Of a DNA stretch of 64,000 nucleotides, positions 46,015-53,581 are shown piece by piece. Location: NCBI GenBank assembly GCA_938015805.1, contig CALLXF010000058.1:19090-83089 (forward strand), read 5' to 3'. The stretch is from an uncultured Saprospiraceae bacterium (lineage in GTDB: Bacteria > Bacteroidota > Bacteroidia > Chitinophagales > Saprospiraceae). A program made the position numbers and the translations under genes. The first letter of the stretch is position 1. Every line of letters begins with the position of its first letter. A model generated the notes under the pieces. It was not told the DNA's origin. It made no database searches and saw only the letters and a list, made by a program, of their open reading frames with translations.

Positions 46015-47019
46015 TTATAATTTTTGTTTTTCTATGTAATTAGGAAGTACTTCCTTAAATCGTTTTACGATATCTGATAATTTGGCGTAAGCCGCACCAC
46101 CAGCCGCATTTTTATGTCCTCCTCCATTAAAATGGTTACGAGCGATATCCGCAACAGAAATATCTCCCTTAGAACGAAACGACATTTTTATAATCGTCGG
46201 CTGCTCTCGCATAAAAGCAGCTGCCTTTATTCCCTTAAGCATGAGTATATAATTTACCACACCTTCTGTATCTCCTCGGCCTATTTTAAACGTATGATAA
46301 TCCTCTTTTGTCAATGCTATAATCCCTGTGGCATATTCCGGTATCACTTCCAGCCTGTTATTTAAACAATGTCCTAATAACCTTAATTGTTTTTCCGTCA
46401 GTGTATTATGTATCAGATCATTTAAGGTATAATCATCCGCCCCGGCTGCCTTCAGAGAAGAGGCTACAGCGTAACATCTAGGACTGGTAGCATATCTAAA
46501 CGAACCTGTATCTGTTATCAAGCCTACCATCAGACACTCTGCTATATCTCTATCCATCTTATCTAGCATACCTAACTCATCCATAAAAACATGGATCAGC
46601 TCGCAAGTCGAACTAGCGGTCGTCTCAGATAATGTATAATCTGCAAAAGGTTCTGGATCGAGATGATGATCTATCAATATTTTCTTTGCCTTAGACTCGG
46701 AAATCTCAATGCCCATTTTATCGATCCTATCGAGACCATTAAAATCAAGGCAGAAAATAATCTCAGCATTACGCAATGTCTCCAAAGCCCTATCTTGAGT
46801 AAGATCATAAATCACTGCCTCTGATACCTTAGGCATAAACAAGAATGTGTTTGGGAATTCACTCGGTAAAACCACTTTTACGGCATGGCCTAATTTTTCC
46901 AAAAATATCTGCAATCCAAGACTTGAGCCTAGAGCGTCTCCATCAGGGTTACGATGTGTAATTATTGCGATGTCCTTAGGAGTCGCCAGAAGTTTTATTA
47001 TATCAGAGATATCATCCAT
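46015..47019 (-). CDS. nrnA: DHH-family bifunctional oligoribonuclease/PAP phosphatase
   Basis: 334 residues. The DHH domain motifs are ITHRNPDGDALGSSLGL, CLDFNGLD, LIDHHLDP and the DHHA1 motif FNGGGHKNAAGG. NrnA cleaves short RNA oligos and pAp to mononucleotides in the cytoplasm, a task served by Orn in other bacteria. The gene is divergent from ndk, and its promoter box (47050-47057) mirrors that of ndk. It is followed by the FKBP lipoprotein gene 11 bp downstream. Confidence 0.92.
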   Translation of the reverse strand: MDDISDIIKLLATPKDIAIITHRNPDGDALGSSLGLQIFLEKLGHAVKVVLPSEFPNTFLFMPKVSEAVIYDLTQDRALETLRNAEIIFCLDFNGLDRIDKMGIEISESKAKKILIDHHLDPEPFADYTLSETTASSTCELIHVFMDELGMLDKMDRDIAECLMVGLITDTGSFRYATSPRCYAVASSLKAAGADDYTLNDLIHNTLTEKQLRLLGHCLNNRLEVIPEYATGIIALTKEDYHTFKIGRGDTEGVVNYILMLKGIKAAAFMREQPTIIKMSFRSKGDISVADIARNHFNGGGHKNAAGGAAYAKLSDIVKRFKEVLPNYIEKQKL

Positions 47020-47049
47020 ACAGGGTGCAAAAGTGGCAATTTTTCATTA

Positions 47050-47057
47050 CAAAAGTA
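47050..47057 (-). promoter_or_regulatory. Putative -7 promoter box of nrnA
   Basis: On the minus strand TACTTTTG matches TAnnTTTG and is preceded by CTTAT. It would start transcription about 24 nt before the nrnA start. It is the mirror image of the ndk box. Confidence 0.5.
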
Positions 47058-47090
47058 GTATAAGTACATGCATTACTCTCAGCTTATGAT

Positions 47091-47098
47091 TACTTTTG
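47091..47098 (+). promoter_or_regulatory. Putative -7 promoter box of ndk
   Basis: TACTTTTG matches TAnnTTTG and is preceded by CTTATGAT. It would start transcription about 30 nt before the ndk start. Confidence 0.5.
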
Positions 47099-47134
47099 TG
47101 CCGATTTTAGAAATTATAAACGGAATAAGAAATT

Positions 47135-47557
47135 ATGGCTAGTAACAGGACATTAACAATGATCAAACCAGATGCGGTAAGAAATGGTCACATCGGTGGA
47201 ATTTTAGAACATATCAACAAAGCAGGATTTAAAATCGTTGCTATGAAGTACACAAAACTTTCTGCAGAGAAAGCGGGCGAATTTTACGCGGTACATAAGG
47301 AAAGACCTTTTTACCAGGAATTAGTGGACTTTATGTCTTCTGGTCCTATCGTAGCTGCTGTATTAGAAAAAGATAATGCAGTAGAAGATTTTAGAAAAGT
47401 TATCGGAGCAACTAATCCAGCAGAAGCAGAAGAAGGAACCATTAGAGCGAAGTATGCAACTAGTATCGGAGAGAATGCAGTCCATGGTTCAGACTCAGAT
47501 GAGAACGCAGATCTAGAATCTAATTTTCATTTTGCACAGACAGAAATGTTCGCTTAA
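47135..47557 (+). CDS. ndk: Nucleoside diphosphate kinase
   Basis: 140 residues, the usual length. The N-terminal [17 protein letters not shown] and the active-site segment [12 protein letters not shown] with the phosphorylated His are complete. It keeps nucleoside triphosphate pools balanced. It is a single gene with its own promoter box and terminator. Confidence 0.97.
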   Translation: MASNRTLTMIKPDAVRNGHIGGILEHINKAGFKIVAMKYTKLSAEKAGEFYAVHKERPFYQELVDFMSSGPIVAAVLEKDNAVEDFRKVIGATNPAEAEEGTIRAKYATSIGENAVHGSDSDENADLESNFHFAQTEMFA

Positions 47558-47589
47558 GCGAATAAAAAACATAGTGGAATATTTATTAG

Positions 47590-47614
47590 GGGATCTTTCG
47601 AGGTCCCTTTTTTT
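47590..47614 (+). terminator. Terminator of ndk
   Basis: GGGATC (47590-47595) pairs with GGTCCC (47602-47607) with one G-T pair, followed by seven T. Confidence 0.85.
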
Positions 47615-47785
47615 GTTTTTAGATTTTAGACTTTTACCTTTTTAGTGATCATGTTGCATGACTCTATTTTTGATGCGACATTCCACTGCTTTATCTTGAA
47701 TTCGTTACACATTTTACCTCTAAATTTAAAATTTATTTAAGGCTTACCGCCAATAGTTATTATCTTAATAGACTAATATTGATCT

Positions 47786-49675
47786 ATGTTGAAAAAAGTA
47801 AATAAATTAGTTTTCCACTTATCTTTTTTAGCCAAACTTGTATTACTCTTATCACTTAGTTTCTCTAACGCCAGTGGACAAAAAATCCAACATGTAGAAC
47901 CACCTCACTGGTATGTAGGTATGCAAAACCCTGAATTGCAGTTGATGATTCATGGTGAGAAAATCGGACATCTAAAAGCTAAAATAAATTATCCCGGAAT
48001 ACAACTTACAAAAGTACAGCCTACTACCAATCCAAATTATTTATTCCTAGACCTGACACTCTCAGAAATAGCTCGTCCCGGTAAGTTTGAAATTACTCTT
48101 TATGATCAAAAAAAAGCTATCATCACCTATCAATATGAATTAAAAAAACGAAGAAAAAACGCTGCTAAGCGATCTACATTCTCTACTCAAGATGTCATCT
48201 ATTTAGTGACTCCAGATCGATTTATCAATGGAGATACAGAAAATGATGATATAGCTGGTATGAGAGAAACACATAATCGCGATGACGAGTCAGGAAGACA
48301 TGGAGGTGATTTAAAAGGAATGATCGATAATTTAGACTACATCGAAAAAATGGGATTCACCGCTTTATGGCTCAATCCAGTTTTAGAAAACAACCAGAGC
48401 AAATGGTCTTACCATGGATACGCCACTACTGACTATTATAAAATAGATCCCAGATATGGTACGATGGAAGACTACCTCGAGCTATCAAAAAAAGCAAGAG
48501 AAAAAGGAATCGGACTAATCATGGATATGATTGCAAATCACTGCGGACACGAGCACTGGTGGATGGAAGATCTACCTACTGAGGATTGGGTAAATTTCCA
48601 AGAGCTTCCTTACCAGGAAACCAATCATGCAAAATACACGCTACTGGATCCTTACGCTGCACCGCAAGATCGAGAAGTGATGACAAAAGGATGGTTTGTT
48701 CCACAAATGCCAGATCTCAATCAAAACAATCTGCTCATGTCTAAATACCTGATCCAAAACTCTATATGGTGGATCGAGTATGCTGATCTTTACGGTATCA
48801 GGCAAGACACTTATTCATATCCGTTTAAAGATTTTATGAAAGATTGGACATGTGCAATAGAGAGAGAGTATCCAGGATTTAATATCGTAGGTGAGGAATG
48901 GGTTAATGATCCTTCCATTATTTCTTATTGGCAAAAAGGAAAAGTAAATAATGACGGCTATAAATCTTGCTTAAAATCACTAATAGATTTCCCTCTTAAT
49001 AAAAGTATCAGCCAGGCCATAACCCAAGAGGAATCATGGGACAAAGGGCTCGTTAAATTATACGAGAGCTTAGCCAAAGATTTCAACTATCCTGATCCTA
49101 ACAATCTTGTTATTATGTTAGACAATCATGATATGAGCAGAATCTTTAAGCAGTTAAACTACGATTATAAAAACTACAAAATGGCAATGACCTTTCTTCT
49201 AACCACAAGAGGTATCCCACAAATATATTACGGAACAGAAATCCTAATGGATCATCCTCAATCGGATTCTCATGGAGCAATACGTTCTGATTTTCCGGGA
49301 GGATGGCCAAACGATACTAAAAATGCCATTACTGGAAACGGTCTTAGTAAAGAAGAAAAAGAAGCACAAGAATGGTTAAGAACATTACTCAAATTTAGAA
49401 AGAAAACCAAAGTCATACACGATGGTGGTCTTACACATTACGCACCTAAAGAAGGAGTGTATGTATACTTTAGGCATAGTAAATCAAATGTGCTTATGGT
49501 GATACTTAACAAAAATGAAAAAGACCATCTTTTGGATCTCACAAGATTCAACAAATTTATCCATTCTCCTCAAGAAGCTATCAATCCACTAACCAACGAA
49601 ACCTTCGAATTAGAAAGTGAATTATTACTATCAGGAAAACAAGTTACGCTACTGCAATGGAACGTAAAAAACTAA
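47786..49675 (+). CDS. Periplasmic GH13 neopullulanase/cyclomaltodextrinase-like enzyme (SusA-like)
   Basis: 629 residues with a signal peptide (about 1-32, ending SNASGQ). An N-terminal Ig-like domain (VEPPHWYVGMQNPELQLMIHG) typical of cyclomaltodextrinases is followed by the GH13 barrel: region I MDMIANHCG, region II YGIRQDTYSYPF with the nucleophile Asp, region III NIVGEEWVND with the acid Glu, region IV MLDNHDMSRIF. A C-terminal beta domain closes it (LLSGKQVTLLQWNV). It should cut imported maltodextrins or pullulan in the periplasm, between the SusCD importer and the maltose operon. It is monocistronic, and I do not see the palindrome of the regulator upstream of it. Confidence 0.9.
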   Translation: MLKKVNKLVFHLSFLAKLVLLLSLSFSNASGQKIQHVEPPHWYVGMQNPELQLMIHGEKIGHLKAKINYPGIQLTKVQPTTNPNYLFLDLTLSEIARPGKFEITLYDQKKAIITYQYELKKRRKNAAKRSTFSTQDVIYLVTPDRFINGDTENDDIAGMRETHNRDDESGRHGGDLKGMIDNLDYIEKMGFTALWLNPVLENNQSKWSYHGYATTDYYKIDPRYGTMEDYLELSKKAREKGIGLIMDMIANHCGHEHWWMEDLPTEDWVNFQELPYQETNHAKYTLLDPYAAPQDREVMTKGWFVPQMPDLNQNNLLMSKYLIQNSIWWIEYADLYGIRQDTYSYPFKDFMKDWTCAIEREYPGFNIVGEEWVNDPSIISYWQKGKVNNDGYKSCLKSLIDFPLNKSISQAITQEESWDKGLVKLYESLAKDFNYPDPNNLVIMLDNHDMSRIFKQLNYDYKNYKMAMTFLLTTRGIPQIYYGTEILMDHPQSDSHGAIRSDFPGGWPNDTKNAITGNGLSKEEKEAQEWLRTLLKFRKKTKVIHDGGLTHYAPKEGVYVYFRHSKSNVLMVILNKNEKDHLLDLTRFNKFIHSPQEAINPLTNETFELESELLLSGKQVTLLQWNVKN

Positions 49676-49837
49676 CTCTGCTTGATTGCATGTAGCCAAC
49701 TTATTTATTAAGTTTTCTAAGCAACTCCTCCGCCTAGAAAAATTTATCACATAACACATTTTTCTAATATATTTTGAGTTAACTTTGTGTTATTAACAAA
49801 CTAACGTAACGAAGTAATTTTTTTTAAAAACAAAACA

Positions 49838-50536
49838 ATGGCAGAGAAGAAAAAAACAACTGCAAGAAAATCTACAGCAGCTAAAAAAACTACCACTAAA
49901 AAACCAGCAGCTAAAAAAGCAACTCCCGCTAGAAAAACAGCAGCTAAAAAAACCGCAACTAGAAAACCAGCGGCTAAAAAAACAACTGCTAAGAAAGCTG
50001 CTCCTGCTAAAAAAACGGTAGCTAAAAAAACTACCACTAGAAAAACAGCAGCTAAGAAAGCTACTCCTGCTAAAAAAGCAGTAGCTAAAAAAACTACCAC
50101 TAGAAAAACAGCAGCTAAGAAAGCTACTCCTGCTAAAAAAACAGCAGCTAAAAAAACTACCACCAGAAAAACAGCAGCTAAGAAAGCTACTCCTGCTAAA
50201 AAAACAGCAGCTAAAAAAACTACGACTAGAAAACCTGCTAGCAAAAAAGCTACTCCAGCTAGAAAAACGGCAGCTAAAAAAACTACTGCTAAGAAAACTA
50301 CTCCTGCTAAAAAAACAGCAGCTAAAAAAACTACGACTAGAAAACCTGCAGCTAAGAAAGCTGCTCCTGCTAAAAAAGCAGCAGCTAAAAAAACTACGAC
50401 TAGAAAACCTGCTACCAAAAAAGCTACTCCAGCTAGAAAAACGGCAGCTAAAAAAACTACGTCTAGAAAACCCGCTGCTAAAAAAGCTACTGCTAAACGA
50501 ACAACAACAAGAAGAACTACAACTAAGAAAAAGTAA
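49838..50536 (+). CDS. Histone H1-like Lys/Ala/Thr repeat protein
   Basis: 232 residues made of tandem units such as [21 protein letters not shown], with Lys, Ala, Thr, Arg and Pro only over most of the length. The composition is that of bacterial H1-like and AlgP-like proteins, which bind DNA and can compact the nucleoid. The DNA also repeats, with a common 60-bp unit (gctaaaaaaactac-type codons), so the length may vary between strains. The opposite strand has a long open frame, which is a shadow of the repeat. A terminator follows. Codon use is uniform with aaa for Lys. Confidence 0.85.
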   Translation: MAEKKKTTARKSTAAKKTTTKKPAAKKATPARKTAAKKTATRKPAAKKTTAKKAAPAKKTVAKKTTTRKTAAKKATPAKKAVAKKTTTRKTAAKKATPAKKTAAKKTTTRKTAAKKATPAKKTAAKKTTTRKPASKKATPARKTAAKKTTAKKTTPAKKTAAKKTTTRKPAAKKAAPAKKAAAKKTTTRKPATKKATPARKTAAKKTTSRKPAAKKATAKRTTTRRTTTKKK

Positions 50537-50558
50537 TCAAGATCTTCTTTTAATATAT

Positions 50559-50592
50559 AGCCAATGCACGTTAAAATGTATTGGCTTTTTTA
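50559..50592 (+). terminator. Terminator of the H1-like gene
   Basis: AGCCAATGCA (50559-50568) pairs with TGTATTGGCT (50577-50586), one G-T pair, followed by T residues. Confidence 0.85.
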
Positions 50593-50628
50593 GTTTATTT
50601 ATCAAGCACTGTTCTTTAAAAATATACC

Positions 50629-51189
50629 ATGATAGACAACTATCTGACCAGCATCAAAAAACAACTTGAATTCGCTAAATCTCTAGGAGAAAAAAGCATC
50701 GATCAAGTCCAGCCAGCAGAATTATTCTGGCAGTATAATGAACAAAGCAATTCCATTGCAATTATTGTTAATCATCTACATGGTAATATGATGTCTAGAT
50801 GGACAGATTTCTTAACATCTGACGGGGAGAAAGATTTTAGAAACCGGGATCAAGAATTTGAACAAGACATCAAAACTAAATCCGAGTTGTTAGAAAAATG
50901 GAACGAGGGTTGGGGCTGTGTGTTTAAAGCGATAGATAGTCTAAACAAAGAAAATTTTTCTACTCTAGTTTATATCCGTAATCAAGGACATACCATAACG
51001 GAAGCAATCAATAGACAAGTAGGACATTATTCTTATCATATAGGACAAATCGTTTTTATTGCAAAAATGATTCAAGGAGAAAGGTGGAAAAGTTTATCTA
51101 TTCCCAAGGGACAGTCAAAAATTTACAATGCTGAAAAATTCACCCTTAAAAAAGATAAAACTCATTTTACAGATGAGTTTATAAAGTAG
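50629..51189 (+). CDS. DinB-like DUF1572 family protein
   Basis: 186 residues forming a four-helix bundle. IAIIVNHLHGNMMSRWTDFL holds the first metal-site His and VGHYSYHIGQIVFIAKMI the second pair of His, as in the DinB/YfiT superfamily; length and the start MIDNYLTSIKKQLEFAKSL fit the DUF1572 group. Members may act as metal-dependent thiol transferases, but the activity of this one is unknown. It is a single gene. Confidence 0.87.
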   Translation: MIDNYLTSIKKQLEFAKSLGEKSIDQVQPAELFWQYNEQSNSIAIIVNHLHGNMMSRWTDFLTSDGEKDFRNRDQEFEQDIKTKSELLEKWNEGWGCVFKAIDSLNKENFSTLVYIRNQGHTITEAINRQVGHYSYHIGQIVFIAKMIQGERWKSLSIPKGQSKIYNAEKFTLKKDKTHFTDEFIK

Positions 51190-51319
51190 TTTCTTCATCG
51201 CTGGTTTTTTAAATGCTCCATAGCAGAACTTGTAAAGCAAAAGTAGCGAAGACTGAATGCACAATTGATATTCTTTGAATTAAGCTAAATAGCTAACACT
51301 AATGGTTATTTAATCCCAC

Positions 51320-53581
51320 TTAGTAAATCACAATTTTCTCTATTTCTATATTACCCATTGCGTCCTCTATTTTTAGAAAGTACATACCTTCAATTAAATG
51401 ATCCACCTTGATGACAAAATAGTTTCCTTCACCATTCCATTGCTCACGAGCCGCAATATCATATAAGGATAATGATACCTTCTGGTCTACATCAACAAAC
51501 AATAACTCATTGGAAGGATTAGGGAACACACTCCAGGTCATTAGATCACCGTTTTGCAATATACCTGAAACCGCATCATTATTATATCCAAACGTAGGGT
51601 AAGATGCAAAATCAAAATCCCCTACTCCATTTGCAAATCGAGCATAACTTACATTCTCCTGCTGTGGCCCAAAACTTATAGAATCTACAACTGCAAAATG
51701 ATTTGTAGCATCATCAAAAACACCGACAAACTCCCCATCTTTATCGAGTTTAAAATTAGCATGATACGATCCTTGTTCATCATCATTATCTGCCCATATA
51801 ATAACATATTCTCCCGGTGCCATAGTGATCGCAGGTAGTTTCCATTTATTAGGTTGCTTAGGGTCGTCAGATAAATAATAGTCAAAAAGCGGAACTGTCT
51901 CATCACCGTTATTGAATATTTCTATCCAGTCTTCCTGCTCTCCATACTCATCTTTTTTACTATCGGTATTACTAGCCATAAATTCATTAATCACTAAGTC
52001 ATAGGTCGGGCTGTAGCCCAATTGGATAACTGCATCCTGACAATGAGGAGCGTAAGAAAGCACTCCAGACTGATCTTCCAACTCGATGAAATATGTCATT
52101 AATGCTGGCTCTAAAACATCAATAACAAAACTAGTCTGCCCATCATTATCTACTACTAATTCTTCTGACATCCAGTTCACTCCATCCAAGGTATAATGAA
52201 AATCAGCTTGTATATCTCCTTCTTGGCTTTGTAAAGTGTAGTAAAAAGTAACAAGATTTTCCGTCCACTCTATACGCTGATTTTTAACAAAAGGTAAAAT
52301 GTTATTTACGACTAGCTGATTAGTTGCAGAACTTACACGAGCCTCTGTATAATCCTTAAGACCATAGGTCGCATGATTACCCAGCGGCTGTGTATAACTA
52401 GAGATAAAGTCATCATAAGTATATCCATAGTCACCCATTGCAAAAGTATCGAGTACCCTGTAGTTCTTTACCAGATCTAATTTAGTATCGATATATGTTT
52501 CTAAATTTTGCGAACTAAAAAAATCATTGATTGCTTGCTCTAGATAATAGGAAAATCGATTACGATATTCTGGCATTTTCATGATCTCCTTATATAAAGG
52601 ACGATACTCCATCGCTATCGCATCCCAGTTATAAATATTTCTAATGGCCCAGTTTACTCCAAAAAAATCTATGCCCAAAGTATTATCTAAATCAAATGGT
52701 ATATAAGTAAATCTATCTAGGACAGGATCGTGATATAAGTAAAAATTATTTTTATTTATAATCGGTCCGTCCCAGTTAGAAGTAAGGACATCCATCACGA
52801 TTGCTTTTAGATAGTTATCCACATCGAAAATATCTTCTATTTTACATTTAAAATCATTAGTCGCAGTGTTGTTCAGCACATTGATAAAATAGGCCAATCT
52901 GGAATAATCATTTTCTGTAGTATTGGTTTTTAGATCGTAAGCTTGCCTTCCCCATGGAGCTAAATTTTGATAAAGAGCAGGATCTCCACCTAAGTATACA
53001 AGATCAGCTGGATACAAGCACTTAAATAAATTCCCTCCCGGATTAGGCATTCTTAACTTTATAAATTCCTCATCGATATGCTCGACGTTTATGTATAATC
53101 CCCTATAAACATCATTAACATATAGTGCTATATGATTTGCTCTAGAAGAAGGAATTTCTAAATCATTACAAAAATCCCAGCATAATTTTGATCGCATAAT
53201 TGATGGATCATTATGCTCACCATTTAAATTTAATTTTTCTAGGCCGTAAAATTTCTGACCGGATATAAAGGAGTTAAAGGATATTTTAAAGGACTTTTTA
53301 TCAGCCGATCTAGAAGTATTTCCTCTTAGTCTAAAACCTACCTCTTCTATAAGCTCTACTCCTTGTGTGGTCGTAAATTTAAAGCTTGCGGGATATTCGT
53401 GGTTAGAATCTATATTACTAGGATGTAATAAAATATCTAAAGAATCCTGATCTAAAGTAATATCGACACGAGGCACTTCTTGATCTTGAAATACATGTCC
53501 TCTCTCGGGAATAACATACTGCGATCTCCCTAAGCTTACGACCTGTAACATCAAGAATAAGACGATCGATATATTCCTCAT
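51320..53581 (-). CDS. T9SS-secreted CotH-like protein with lamin-tail domain
   Basis: 753 residues with a signal peptide (MRNISIVLFLMLQVVSLGRSQ). The CotH kinase-like region spans about 35-350 (GFRLRGNTSRSADKKSFKISF, GLEKLNLNGEHNDPSIMRSKL, FTYIPFDLDNTLG). A lamin-tail domain follows (YDLVINEFMASNTDSKKDEYGEQEDWIEIFNNG given by its ends), then a T9SS sorting domain (WSVFPNPSNELLFVDV to IEKIVIY). CotH proteins phosphorylate proteins in spore formers; the substrate here is unknown. The start codon overlaps the stop of the amylase gene (TAATG), so the two are translated together as the last genes of the starch operon. It may be a surface protein of the starch complex. Confidence 0.87.
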   Translation of the reverse strand: MRNISIVLFLMLQVVSLGRSQYVIPERGHVFQDQEVPRVDITLDQDSLDILLHPSNIDSNHEYPASFKFTTTQGVELIEEVGFRLRGNTSRSADKKSFKISFNSFISGQKFYGLEKLNLNGEHNDPSIMRSKLCWDFCNDLEIPSSRANHIALYVNDVYRGLYINVEHIDEEFIKLRMPNPGGNLFKCLYPADLVYLGGDPALYQNLAPWGRQAYDLKTNTTENDYSRLAYFINVLNNTATNDFKCKIEDIFDVDNYLKAIVMDVLTSNWDGPIINKNNFYLYHDPVLDRFTYIPFDLDNTLGIDFFGVNWAIRNIYNWDAIAMEYRPLYKEIMKMPEYRNRFSYYLEQAINDFFSSQNLETYIDTKLDLVKNYRVLDTFAMGDYGYTYDDFISSYTQPLGNHATYGLKDYTEARVSSATNQLVVNNILPFVKNQRIEWTENLVTFYYTLQSQEGDIQADFHYTLDGVNWMSEELVVDNDGQTSFVIDVLEPALMTYFIELEDQSGVLSYAPHCQDAVIQLGYSPTYDLVINEFMASNTDSKKDEYGEQEDWIEIFNNGDETVPLFDYYLSDDPKQPNKWKLPAITMAPGEYVIIWADNDDEQGSYHANFKLDKDGEFVGVFDDATNHFAVVDSISFGPQQENVSYARFANGVGDFDFASYPTFGYNNDAVSGILQNGDLMTWSVFPNPSNELLFVDVDQKVSLSLYDIAAREQWNGEGNYFVIKVDHLIEGMYFLKIEDAMGNIEIEKIVIY

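Noticed and set aside
47640..47665. Inverted repeat TCATG-TTG-CATGA upstream of the neopullulanase gene as an operator copy
   Set aside because: It shares no core with the GTGTC/GACAC palindrome, and short palindromes like this are common.
49801..50418. Long minus-strand frame encoding a very hydrophobic repeat protein
   Set aside because: It is the mirror of the Lys/Ala codons of the H1-like gene and has no start context of its own.
49838..50536. Regular DNA repeats that could suggest a CRISPR array
   Set aside because: The units have no unique spacers and form one continuous Lys/Ala-rich coding frame with a terminator.
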